A stretch of DNA of 64,000 nt from an uncultured Schlesneria sp. (GTDB lineage Bacteria; Planctomycetota; Planctomycetia; Planctomycetales; Planctomycetaceae): the NCBI GenBank assembly GCA_903840265.1, contig CAIMFH010000025.1:1-64000 (forward strand), read 5' to 3'. Every line of letters starts with the position of its first letter. The first letter of the stretch is position 1. The notes below the pieces were generated by a model. The model searched no databases and had not been told where the DNA came from. It was given only the letters and a program-made list of their open reading frames with translations. The position numbers and the translations under genes are program-made. Below are positions 44,883 to 53,298 of this stretch, in pieces.

Positions 44883-45721
44883 GACATCACTCGCGATTTC
44901 CACGCGGCCAGAACCAGTCCGTGCATGCCGAGCGATGCGACTCGCGTCGCCGCCGGAAACTGAGGACTCAGCACTGGCCCGCCACCCCCGGTCAGCACCA
45001 GCCAAGGCGCGTCTTGATTGCCGTCTGATGCCGATTCCGGAATCTGATGACCTTGTTGCTGGCACATTTGGTGGATCAGTTCACGGATCGCTCCGACCTG
45101 CCCCCAGAACAGACCATTGCGGATCGCGTCGCGAGTGTTTCGCCCTGGAACCGCAGGCCCTGCCCCCCCTAATTCCTGAACGGGAAGCAAGGGTAACAGG
45201 GCCGTATAGAGGTGCAAAGCTTTCGCCGAAAGCTCCATCCCCGGCAGGATCGCTCCACCACAGAATTCGCCGCTCGACGAAACATAGTCGACCGTCGTTG
45301 CCGTGCCGGAATCGATGACAATCGCTGGACGAGATGGCGGTCGCAGTGCATTGACCGCCACCGCATTCAGCAACCGGTCGAGTCCCACACGCTCCGGAAA
45401 ATCGACCTTGGCCACGATCGGAATCGACGAACAACTTCTGACGGCCAGCGGCGTCGGCCCCAAATCCCAGGAATCAAGCAGACGCTGAATCACAGGAGGA
45501 TTCGAACCCGAGATCACCGCACCAACGACGCCCTGATTCGTCCATCGCATCAGCTCGGCACGGGGTATTGGTTCATCAACGGGAATTGCCAGGAATTCAG
45601 CACATTCGGGGAAAGCAGGAGTCTCCTGCCGAGTCGAAGCAGGTCGAAACAACCCGAACTTGATGCGGCTGTTGCCAGCATCAATTGCTAACAAGGGTGG
45701 GTGCGAAGTCACGTCCGGCAT
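44879..45721 (-). CDS. coaX: Type III pantothenate kinase
   Basis: CoaX phosphorylates pantothenate in the first step of coenzyme A synthesis. The 280-residue protein has the ASKHA-fold motifs LAIDAGNSRIKFGLF (phosphate-binding), VGLDRLLNAVA, VIDSGTATTVDYV and GGAILPGMELSAKAL, and a late GGGGP loop. The ATG at 45721 begins the domain; the longer frame to 45754 adds 11 unsupported residues. The stop overlaps the start of the mnmE-like gene, so both are co-translated. A TATAAT box lies 48 bases upstream. Confidence 0.92.
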   Translation of the reverse strand: MPDVTSHPPLLAIDAGNSRIKFGLFRPASTRQETPAFPECAEFLAIPVDEPIPRAELMRWTNQGVVGAVISGSNPPVIQRLLDSWDLGPTPLAVRSCSSIPIVAKVDFPERVGLDRLLNAVAVNALRPPSRPAIVIDSGTATTVDYVSSSGEFCGGAILPGMELSAKALHLYTALLPLLPVQELGGAGPAVPGRNTRDAIRNGLFWGQVGAIRELIHQMCQQQGHQIPESASDGNQDAPWLVLTGGGGPVLSPQFPAATRVASLGMHGLVLAAWKSRVMS

Positions 45722-45768
45722 CGAGCAAGTCAATCCAAGGTGAGCGAGAGCCAAATCTAAGCTTTGCT

Positions 45769-45774
45769 ATTATA
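45769..45774 (-). promoter_or_regulatory. Possible -10 box (TATAAT) for coaX
   Basis: Read on the minus strand, a perfect TATAAT lies 48 bases upstream of the coaX ATG in an otherwise GC-rich stretch. No good -35 is found at 17 bases, so the promoter call is tentative. Confidence 0.4.
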
Positions 45775-45880
45775 GAGTAACACCCCGTCCGATCCCATTG
45801 CGCTCGAGTTCTTTTCAGATTGCTGACGACAGCGCGGCTTGAGAGGGCTAAAACTGACGGCGGCTGGTTCTATTCACAAC

Positions 45881-46831
45881 TCAGCCGCGGGGATGGCAGC
45901 GTTCGTGAATGGTCTTCAGGCGGCTGTGTTCGACCTGAGTATAAATCTGCGTCGTGCGGATGCTGGCGTGGCCAAGCAACTCTTGCAGCGCGCGAATTTC
46001 TGCTCCTCGAGCCAGCATGTGCGTCGCAAAACTGTGCCGTAGCGTGTGCGGACTGATTTCTTTACTGCCGCCGATCCGCGCGGCATAGCGTTTGACTAGT
46101 TTCCACACCGTGATACGACTCAGTGTTCTGCCACCGCGCGACACCAGCAGCGGCGACGACTGCTCATTGTCTTTGGCCATCACTGGCCGCTCGTGCTGGA
46201 GATAAGCTTCCACCGCGGCGCGAGCCACAGGATTGAGCGAAACCATCCGCTCCTTATTCCCTTTTCCGTGACATCGGCAATAGCCCTCATCAAGCTGAAT
46301 ATCCCGCAACGTGATCGAGCAGACTTCGGAAGCTCGGCAACCGGTCGCATACATCAGCGCCAATAACGCGCGATCTCGCAGCGGATAACGATCCTGCCGT
46401 ACCGGCGCGGCAATCAGTTCGTCCACTTTCTCCGGGCTGAGAACCTTGGGCAAGTGCTGCCACAGTTTTGGCGAGTTCACCAGTTCGACGACACTGTCAG
46501 GCAAGACCCCTTCCAGCACCAGATACCGGAAGAACATCTTGATCGAGACCAAATGCCTGGCGATCGATGTCGCCGCGTAGTTTCGTTCGTGCAGGAACTG
46601 AAGATAGCTCGAGAACAGCGGGAGTTCGACTTGCTGCAGACGGGCCGGACCAAAGTCCCGGTACCATTCCGCGAATTGCGTCAAATCTCGCTGATAGGCC
46701 AGAACCGTGTTGTCGGCCAAACCGCATTCGGCACGCAGATAATTTACAAATCCGGGAAGATGCAACGAGGGATCTGCAGGGCGTTCGCCCGTGAAGGTCA
46801 CTGCACCGGCGGGACGCTTGCGAGGCGGCAT
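45881..46831 (-). CDS. xerD: Tyrosine recombinase XerD
   Basis: XerD with XerC resolves chromosome dimers at dif during division. The 316-residue protein has an N-terminal SAM-like domain (FVNYLRAECGLADNTVLAYQ) and a catalytic domain with the full set of residues: Arg166 (GCRASE), Lys190 region (GKGNKER), His262 and Arg265 (HTLRHSF), His288 (LGHASI) and the nucleophile Tyr297 (TQIYTQV). Length and order are normal. XerC would be the alternative label; the DNTVLAYQRDL start fits XerD better. It lies upstream of coaX, 159 bases away. Confidence 0.92.
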   Translation of the reverse strand: MPPRKRPAGAVTFTGERPADPSLHLPGFVNYLRAECGLADNTVLAYQRDLTQFAEWYRDFGPARLQQVELPLFSSYLQFLHERNYAATSIARHLVSIKMFFRYLVLEGVLPDSVVELVNSPKLWQHLPKVLSPEKVDELIAAPVRQDRYPLRDRALLALMYATGCRASEVCSITLRDIQLDEGYCRCHGKGNKERMVSLNPVARAAVEAYLQHERPVMAKDNEQSSPLLVSRGGRTLSRITVWKLVKRYAARIGGSKEISPHTLRHSFATHMLARGAEIRALQELLGHASIRTTQIYTQVEHSRLKTIHERCHPRG

Positions 46832-46986
46832 GATTGAGAATCTCCGCAGCCAAAATGGGCCATCCGGTATTGATCGGCATCCATCCGAAGCGACTTCATA
46901 AAAAGTCGATGGGCGATGTCAATTGCCAGGAAATTTTGGCGAAATAGAACGAAGTTGCTATCCTCTCGGGAACTCAGGAGGCGATC

Positions 46987-47490
46987 ATGTCATTGGCATT
47001 TCTGTTTGCGATCACACTCATTGGACCTCAATCTTCTCCGTCCGCAGACGACTGGCGGCACGAGTACCAGCAAACGATGTTGGCCACGATCGAACGAGCC
47101 AGATTGCCCGCAGCCGTTGCTGTCCCGCAATTAGCTGAACTCTACGTCTCACTGGAAGCGGCCGAGACATTGCCGCGCGTCGAGCGAACTCGAATGCGGC
47201 GCTCGCTGGAAGGACGACTTGTTAAGCAGTTGGAGCATCTGGTTCGTGACCAACGGAAGCGGGACAGCGGCCGTCCGCGCGGCGCGGACCAACAACTTGC
47301 CGGCGGCGCAGCTGTTGGAGCACAGCAGTTGATCGAATTGATCATCAACACGATCGCTCCAGACAGTTGGCGGCAGAATGGTGGACAAGGCTCGATCTCG
47401 TTCTACCCGTACAATCCCGCTCTGGTGATTCGCCAGACGAGCGAAACCCACGAACAAGTCGGGGAACTACTGCGGGCACTCGCACACTGA
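46987..47490 (+). CDS. Small exported protein with secretin-like C-terminal motif
   Basis: The 167-residue product starts with a short signal peptide (MSLAFLFAITLIG) and has AGGAGG six bases before its ATG. The middle is helical; the end (IAPDSWRQNGGQGSISFYPYNPALVIRQTSETHEQVGELL, cited here only by SFYPYNPALVIRQT and HEQVGELL) resembles the small alpha/beta domain found in secretin-type and related planctomycete proteins. I cannot assign a function. A gene for a prenyltransferase-repeat protein follows on the same strand. Confidence 0.65.
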   Translation: MSLAFLFAITLIGPQSSPSADDWRHEYQQTMLATIERARLPAAVAVPQLAELYVSLEAAETLPRVERTRMRRSLEGRLVKQLEHLVRDQRKRDSGRPRGADQQLAGGAAVGAQQLIELIINTIAPDSWRQNGGQGSISFYPYNPALVIRQTSETHEQVGELLRALAH

Positions 47491-47636
47491 TCGAATTCGA
47501 GTTGCGCGACCGCAAACGTGGTTCCCCGAAGCTTAAACGACGCAATCAAACGACGCTTCGTCTTTTCTTTTGTCACTCGCAGGCGTAAATTGCGTATGGC
47601 CCCGCGTGCGGTACTGAAAGAAAAGGATGTTCGAGC

Positions 47637-48662
47637 ATGCTACGGTTCACTCTGCTGCTGGTCACGATTGTGTCTGTCACGGCTTGGTCTTCCGCGGCTT
47701 ATGCCGATCGCAAGGATCCCAAGATCAAGTTATCCGCGCAAAAGGGGCTTGATTGGCTAGCGGGTGAGCAGCACCGGCAGGGCTACTGGGAGGCGAATCA
47801 AAGCCAGTACCGAGTCGCCATGACGGCCCTCGCCGGCAACGCCATGCTCTGTGAAGGATCGACTACGACCCGCGGCAAGTACGCCAAGAAGATCTCATCC
47901 GCCGTCGACTACCTGCTCGAAACGGCTCAATCCAACGGATTGATCGGATACAAGCACGACTACCACTACACCTACGGCCACGGCTTTTCGATGTTGTTTC
48001 TGTCGCAGGTCTTCGGTGAAGAAGAAGACGCTCGACGACGCGAACGATTGAAAGAAGTTCTCACCAAAGCCGTGCAATTCTGTGGAGAAGCTCAAACCCC
48101 GGATGGGGGCTGGGGCTACGTTTCTGCTAAAGACGGAAACAACTTCGACGAAGGGTCAACGTGTGTGACCCAGGTTCAAGGTTTGCGAGCCTGCCGTAAC
48201 GCCGGAATCCCTGTTCCCAAAGAAGTCGTCGACCGAGCCGTCGTCTACATTCAGAAGTGCATGGCCGCGGACGGCGGCGTGCAGTACAGCATTCGCGGCG
48301 GTGGCTCCCGCCCCCCGATCAGCGCCGCCGCGATCGCGTGCCTGTTCAACTCGGGTGAATACGAGAATGACACCGCGAAAAAATTGATGCAATACTGCGA
48401 AAAGAACATGAACAACGCCGGCAACCAGAACCAGATGTTCGGGCACTGGCACTACGCTCATTACTACTACGCCCAGGTCCAATATCGCCTCGGTGACGAA
48501 AAATGGGAGAAGTACTACCTCCCCATCGCCAAGCAGATTATGAACCAGCAGTCAGCCAACGGTTCTTGGAAAGAAGGCCACGTCGGCCCGGTTTACACCA
48601 CGGCCATCAATTGCACGATCCTGCAAATCGACAACGGCTTCCTCCCGATCTATCAAAGGTAA
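47637..48662 (+). CDS. Secreted prenyltransferase/squalene-cyclase-repeat protein
   Basis: The 341-residue protein has a signal peptide (cut near AAYAD) and an alpha/alpha-barrel made of repeated QW-like units: LDWLAGEQHRQGYWE, AVQFCGEAQTPDGGWGY, YIQKCMAADGGVQY and IMNQQSANGSWKEG. Proteins of this class are frequent in planctomycetes; they share the toroid fold of squalene cyclase but lack the cyclase DXDD acid motif, so a structural or binding role is likely. AAGGA ten bases upstream supports the start. Confidence 0.85.
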   Translation: MLRFTLLLVTIVSVTAWSSAAYADRKDPKIKLSAQKGLDWLAGEQHRQGYWEANQSQYRVAMTALAGNAMLCEGSTTTRGKYAKKISSAVDYLLETAQSNGLIGYKHDYHYTYGHGFSMLFLSQVFGEEEDARRRERLKEVLTKAVQFCGEAQTPDGGWGYVSAKDGNNFDEGSTCVTQVQGLRACRNAGIPVPKEVVDRAVVYIQKCMAADGGVQYSIRGGGSRPPISAAAIACLFNSGEYENDTAKKLMQYCEKNMNNAGNQNQMFGHWHYAHYYYAQVQYRLGDEKWEKYYLPIAKQIMNQQSANGSWKEGHVGPVYTTAINCTILQIDNGFLPIYQR

Positions 48663-48684
48663 GAGAGTAAGCCGCGAAGAGAAA

Positions 48685-48774
48685 CCACGAATCTCACGAA
48701 TTGACACGAATCAAGAATGAGAAGCTCTTGCTTACCTTATTTCTTATTCGTGCAGATTCGTGTTATTCGTGGTC
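48685..48774. repeat. Imperfect inverted repeat with CACGAAT triplets
   Basis: Arm 48685-48718 contains three ACGAAT units (ACCACGAAT, CTCACGAAT, GACACGAAT) ending in AAGAA; arm 48742-48774 is its near reverse complement. The 23 bases between form the loop. It lies between convergent genes and could act as a bidirectional terminator. Such CACGAAT-rich stem elements recur in many genomes, so it may be a dispersed repeat. Confidence 0.65.
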
Positions 48775-48790
48775 AACTGCCTTCTTCTTC

Positions 48791-49999
48791 CTAAAACGCC
48801 GCGCGCAAGATCATGAGCAGATCTTCTTCCGTGGGCTGACGCGCATTCAGCAGCATCAGTCGCTTGATGGCAAACGACTTCTTCGCAAAACCCGGCAACT
48901 GATCCTCGGTCCCGCCGATATCGCGGATTCGTTCAGGAATGCCGATCTCGCGACGCAATCGCTCCACCGCGGTAATCGCTCGTTCCGCGGCCGCTTCCGG
49001 CGACAATCCGCTCGTGTCCTCGCCCAGTAGCCTCGCAATTTTCGCGAACTCGGGAATCCGCAACGACAGGTTGTAGCGCATCACATACGGCAGCAGCAGA
49101 CCGTTACCCGCCCCGTGTGAGCAATGCAGCGCTCCACCGAGCGGATACTCCAGCGCATGCACTGCGGCGACGGCACTGTTCGAAAACGCCAGGCCTGCCA
49201 ACGTCCCAGCCAGAGCCATTCCTTCGCGAGCGGCCAGATTGTTCGGTTCGCGAACCGCCGTCACCAAGTGCTGCCCAACCAACTTAATCGCCTTCTCCGC
49301 CATGCAATCGGCGATTGGCTGCTTCCCGTCATACGGAAACGGCTCGTCAGCAGGGACATTGAGTTCGTTGTATCGAGTTGCGGTCATCCCTTCGATCGCG
49401 TGCGTCAACGCATCGATGCCACTGTCAGCCGTCGCCCGCGGTGGACAGGTGAGCGTCAATTCCGGATCAACGACTGCCAACGCTGGACGAAGATAGTGGC
49501 TGAGGATACTCAGCTTCATCTGGTTCTCGGTGTCCGTCAGCACGGCGGCATGCGACACCTCGCTACCAGTCCCCGCCGTCGTTGGCAGACAAACGAGTGG
49601 CATGATCGGACCGGGAACATTGCCGAAACCGGTAAAATCTCGGCAGTTGCCGCCATGAGTCAGAACCGTTGCCACCACCTTGGCGAGGTCCATGTTGCTG
49701 CCACCGCCGACACCGACCAAAACATCGGGGCGAGCGTTTTTCGCCATCGCAATCGCTTGCTCAGCAATCACAAACGAAGGTTCTGGCTCGCCACCATCAA
49801 AGACTTCGACAGTCAGACCAGCGCTGCGTAGCGGGGCTTCCACACGAGCGACAATGCCTGCTTTCACTAATGCCGCATCGGCGATAATCAGAGCGCGCGT
49901 CGACTTCCAGGGCTTAATCAACTGCCCCAGTTTCTTCACGGTCCCCGACCCAAACACAATTTGGCCGGCCGAAAAAAAGCTCCACGAATCGCGCGACAT
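48791..49999 (-). CDS. Iron-containing alcohol dehydrogenase
   Basis: The 402-residue protein is a group III alcohol dehydrogenase. It has the nucleotide loop VGVGGGSNMDLAK, the conserved LPTTAGTGSEVS, and the iron ligands in GIDALTHAIE, VHALEYPLGG and CSHGAGNGLLLP. The family reduces aldehydes or oxidises alcohols, glycerol or lactaldehyde with NAD(P). I chose the ATG at 49999, ten bases after GAGG; a GTG sits directly before it. Substrate is not predictable here. Confidence 0.92.
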   Translation of the reverse strand: MSRDSWSFFSAGQIVFGSGTVKKLGQLIKPWKSTRALIIADAALVKAGIVARVEAPLRSAGLTVEVFDGGEPEPSFVIAEQAIAMAKNARPDVLVGVGGGSNMDLAKVVATVLTHGGNCRDFTGFGNVPGPIMPLVCLPTTAGTGSEVSHAAVLTDTENQMKLSILSHYLRPALAVVDPELTLTCPPRATADSGIDALTHAIEGMTATRYNELNVPADEPFPYDGKQPIADCMAEKAIKLVGQHLVTAVREPNNLAAREGMALAGTLAGLAFSNSAVAAVHALEYPLGGALHCSHGAGNGLLLPYVMRYNLSLRIPEFAKIARLLGEDTSGLSPEAAAERAITAVERLRREIGIPERIRDIGGTEDQLPGFAKKSFAIKRLMLLNARQPTEEDLLMILRAAF

Positions 50000-50038
50000 C
50001 ACAGGGTTTCCTCGACTTCAGACTGGCAGTAAAACCAT

Positions 50039-50521
50039 TCAGGATTGCGGTCCTTCGCCAGGGACCGCTTCGAACTGGGCTGTCAGCCGAGTGACTGCTT
50101 CTTCGGCATTCATGTTGAACAGAGCTTTGCCGCCGGTCCCCCAATTGCCGTTCTGATAATGAAAGACAGCAACTGCGTCGCGTACGGTGCCGACCGCCGC
50201 CACATCTTCCATATCACCACCCTCGATCGCTTCAAACCGGATGTTGACTCCGGCAAACGCGGTGATCAACTTCGTCTGACGATCGCGAGCGAACGTCACG
50301 GCACTCAGCCAGTCGCAGTCGAGCCACCGCAGTCCTCGCGGTTTGCCCAGCGTTTTCGCCAAGTCAAAAAACTTCGCCTCCAACTGTTCGCGTTGCAGCC
50401 GAAACTGCTTCACCGCGACTTGAGCATCGCGCTTGTTCCAGCGTTTCGCCAACGGAATCGCAGTCACGCTCACAATCGCCAGCAGCACGACTACGACTCC
50501 AATCCCCCACATCCACAACAT
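50039..50521 (-). CDS. Membrane-anchored small protein, unknown
   Basis: The 160-residue product begins with one membrane helix (MLWMWGIGVVVVLLAIVSVTAIP), a basic stop-transfer (KRWNKRD) and a helical/alpha-beta tail (FRLQREQLEAKFF, then FARDRQTKLITAFAGVNIRFE). GGAG eight bases upstream supports the ATG at 50521 over longer starts. I know no family for it. It sits downstream of the GYF_2 operon on the same strand. Confidence 0.6.
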   Translation of the reverse strand: MLWMWGIGVVVVLLAIVSVTAIPLAKRWNKRDAQVAVKQFRLQREQLEAKFFDLAKTLGKPRGLRWLDCDWLSAVTFARDRQTKLITAFAGVNIRFEAIEGGDMEDVAAVGTVRDAVAVFHYQNGNWGTGGKALFNMNAEEAVTRLTAQFEAVPGEGPQS

Positions 50522-50665
50522 ATTCCCATCTCCAACCGACTCTGGCATGCGCCCAATACGTCCCGCATCCTACCGCCGTTCGACGACCAACAAAAGCGGT
50601 TCCCAGTGCAGCAAAACATCTTCCAGCATCGCCCAAGGAAGAGCTGCGGGGAAAACTCGCTTCCA

Positions 50666-50992
50666 CTAATCTGCGAACTCACGCCAGTAGTCTGCTGAAG
50701 TTGCCGATCTCACGACAAACCGCTCGGTACCAGGCTGATCTGTAAAACCCAAATAAAACATCTGCTCCGATTTGGATGATTTCCAGCCGTTTGCAATTGC
50801 AAACCGAATCCCTTCGGTAATGTCCACGGGGTTGGGGATCCCATACAGATCGATCCGTAGTAAAGATCCAGTTCCCGGCTCCCGCTGAACGGTAATCCAC
50901 CCATTTTCTGCGCGTCGATTTCGGCCGCGAGTCCAGTAGTACGTCGCATCGTCCACTGAAATTTTGCGACGGCTTTTCTTCGGGATCGTCAT
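50666..50992 (-). CDS. Small cytosolic protein in GYF_2 operon, unknown
   Basis: The 108-residue basic protein is an alpha/beta domain (ATYYWTRGRNRRAENGW, LLRIDLYGIPNPVDITEGIRF, FYLGFTDQPGTERF) without recognisable family. Its ATG overlaps the stop of the GYF_2 gene (ATGA), so it is translated with it and probably works with that protein. No metal or catalytic site is evident. Confidence 0.65.
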   Translation of the reverse strand: MTIPKKSRRKISVDDATYYWTRGRNRRAENGWITVQREPGTGSLLRIDLYGIPNPVDITEGIRFAIANGWKSSKSEQMFYLGFTDQPGTERFVVRSATSADYWREFAD

Positions 50993-52620
50993 CGCGATTT
51001 GAGTCCCAAGGCGTTGGCCGCTTCCGATAGTTGACCGACGAATTTTTTCTCGGCCGCTGTTTCAACGGACAAATCGCCGTAGATCATTTTTGGCAATTCG
51101 TCCCGGGCGGCACGCAGCAGGAATTGGGCGGATGGGCGAGTACTTTGTTGTTGTGCCAGAGTTTTGGCGGTTGTGCTGCCGATCTTTACGGCTTTTTTCT
51201 TCAACGCGGCGAAGTTTGTCGACTTCTTTTCTCGCAACGAGTGAACCTCGTCGACGATTTCTTTCAAAGCGTAGTATCGGCGAACATCGGCGGCCGCGCC
51301 GCCGGACATGTACATCCAGCCGCCAACGATCAGGATCAGAGCCCCCGCAACCATTGCGATTGTCGGCGCAGACGATCTGATATTCTCCAACATCGTCGAC
51401 CACGAAGGTCGTTCTGATGAGCCGCGCGATCGCGGTGTCGAAGAGGTCGCGATCGGTCGAGAAATCGACGAGCCACCGAATCCAGCCGATGAAACACGAC
51501 TCTCTACGGGCGTTATCACAGCAGGTGTCGACTCCGCCTGGACGACCCTCACTTCGGCGACATTCGCTTTGACGACAGTCGTTGGTTTGGCAGATTCTTC
51601 CTCGTTCGATGGTTCACTACGTTTCGACTGGGCATCTTTTGCTGCCGCCGCAACTGTTGGAACCGAGACAGTCTCAGTGGCGATGTTAGAACTCGACTCA
51701 GCAACTTCCAGCGTGGCAACGGTCACGCCTTCTGAAATCGCAGCCCGCGCCGCGGCGACGCGACTGTGCGCCGCACTCAAAGCCTCGCGGACTGATTTCA
51801 TCAGGCTGGCCGCCTGAAACAATCCAGGCACGATGGCGGCAGGAAGGTATTGGCCGAACCTTCCTTGGCAGAGAAAGTCCATGGGCCTCAATTTGCCTGA
51901 AATCGCCCATTCCATAATCTGAGCAAACGAGACCGGACCTTCAATAACACCATTGATCGAGACCGCCCAAGCCGGGTCGCAGGTTGGGCTGGAAGCCCAA
52001 CTCACTTGATGGTGCGCAGCCTGCACCATCGGCGCGCAGGCCACTTCTGCCTTGATCAACGCCGACTCCGCTTCCTGCAGTTCAGCGAGTGCCGCCGGGG
52101 ACGGAGCTCGCGCAATCGGGCGTACCGCACTGGACGCCGGAGGAACTTCGACTTCTTGGGAGTCGCCCGGATTCGTTGAACGCGGCGCGACTTGAGTCCG
52201 CTGTTCTTGATAGGGCAACACGGCAACCAGACGCCCAATCGAACCGACGCGACGCCATTTTCCGTTGGCCCCCAGTTTCACCAGGTCGTCTGCAGTCACC
52301 TGACCTTGTTCCGCATAGTCGACCAGTTCGCGGAAACTCAAAGGCCCCAACTCTTGCCCCAGCATCTGGCAGAACCAGGCATCTGATCTCGCCGACTCGG
52401 CAGGAGTCACCGAATCGAGGTCGATCGCCACGGCGACGTTTGTTGAGGTTTTCAGCCCCAACTCAGCGACAGCGTCGGCGGCCTCCCAGCGGGCGGCACT
52501 CTCGGGGCGGACCTCGTCTGAGTGAGAGAGAATGCCGATGTCCGCCAGGGTCTGCAGTTCTTGAAAGGAAATTGGGCCGAATTCCTGCCCAAACACCTTG
52601 TAGAGCCACTGATCCGCCAC
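50989..52620 (-). CDS. Membrane protein with three GYF_2 domains
   Basis: The 543-residue protein has three GYF_2 (DUF4339) domains at about 3-55 (WLYKVFGQEFGPISFQEL), 81-130 (WFCQMLGQELGPLSFREL) and 217-265 (WAVSINGVIEGPVSFAQI), low-complexity linkers, a single membrane helix near 432-452 and a C-terminal helical tail. GYF_2 domains occur in bacterial membrane proteins and are thought to bind proline-rich peptides, by analogy with eukaryotic GYF domains. The GTG start follows GAGG by six bases. The downstream small gene overlaps it by four bases. Confidence 0.82.
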   Translation of the reverse strand: MADQWLYKVFGQEFGPISFQELQTLADIGILSHSDEVRPESAARWEAADAVAELGLKTSTNVAVAIDLDSVTPAESARSDAWFCQMLGQELGPLSFRELVDYAEQGQVTADDLVKLGANGKWRRVGSIGRLVAVLPYQEQRTQVAPRSTNPGDSQEVEVPPASSAVRPIARAPSPAALAELQEAESALIKAEVACAPMVQAAHHQVSWASSPTCDPAWAVSINGVIEGPVSFAQIMEWAISGKLRPMDFLCQGRFGQYLPAAIVPGLFQAASLMKSVREALSAAHSRVAAARAAISEGVTVATLEVAESSSNIATETVSVPTVAAAAKDAQSKRSEPSNEEESAKPTTVVKANVAEVRVVQAESTPAVITPVESRVSSAGFGGSSISRPIATSSTPRSRGSSERPSWSTMLENIRSSAPTIAMVAGALILIVGGWMYMSGGAAADVRRYYALKEIVDEVHSLREKKSTNFAALKKKAVKIGSTTAKTLAQQQSTRPSAQFLLRAARDELPKMIYGDLSVETAAEKKFVGQLSEAANALGLKSR

Positions 52621-52736
52621 ACCATACCTCGGTGATTCAATTCGGGCCTAAGAGATATTGCTTAGGCCACCGCCCACGCGTCTCGCCCTTGTCATCAGCG
52701 ACGACGACAAGAAACTTCGCCCAGACGGCTTGCAGA

Positions 52737-53141
52737 TCACTTGTCAGTCAATTTGAATTCCAGGGTCGCCGGCCCACTGATGGTCTCTTTCAATCCACTC
52801 TCTTTGAGCGAACCATACTTCTCTGGAATCAGAGATTTGCGTTTGGCATAGGGATTCGCTGGATCCATCGCCTCTAGCAGTTCGATCGTAATTTGATGAG
52901 CCCCCTTGACCGCACCGTCGTTAGGAAGAGTGGTCGTCAATTTGAACTGGCCATCCGTATCGGTCGTCGCAGTTGCCTTCGGCCCTTTTTCGGGAATGAA
53001 TGTAATGAACGCATCCGCGACGGGGACGTCATTGTAGACCACCACTCCGCTGACGGGGACAATTCCGCTTGGGCTGCGCAGAGTATCACAACCAACCAGG
53101 CCCGCCGTCATTAATCCCAGCAACACAACTGTTCGAGACAT
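52737..53141 (-). CDS. Small lipoprotein with carboxypeptidase-regulatory-like domain
   Basis: The 134-residue product has a lipobox (GLVGC) after a short hydrophobic stretch, then one beta-sandwich domain: VSGVVVYNDVPVADAFITFIPE and TATTDTDGQFKLTT are typical of carboxypeptidase regulatory-like or CnaB/DUF domains. Proteins like this are abundant in planctomycetes and often lie next to DUF1559 genes, as here (158 bases away). The ATG at 53141 has AAGGTG upstream. The function is unknown. Confidence 0.85.
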   Translation of the reverse strand: MSRTVVLLGLMTAGLVGCDTLRSPSGIVPVSGVVVYNDVPVADAFITFIPEKGPKATATTDTDGQFKLTTTLPNDGAVKGAHQITIELLEAMDPANPYAKRKSLIPEKYGSLKESGLKETISGPATLEFKLTDK

Positions 53142-53298
53142 CAAGCAATCACCTTCTTGGAAATTCTTTATCGAACATTTCCGAACAATTTCGACGCTGC
53201 CGACTCCAAACCTTTAGACTTGAGGCGTCTCACGCAGGGGTCTCGGAATCACTCAGCTTGAGTCGTTTCCATGCACGCAATATCTGCAGCGACATGGC

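Noticed and set aside
45498-45509. A T-arm-like GGATTCGAACCC sequence suggesting a minus-strand tRNA
   Set aside because: It lies inside the coaX reading frame (SGSNPPVI) and no acceptor, D or anticodon stem can be formed around it.
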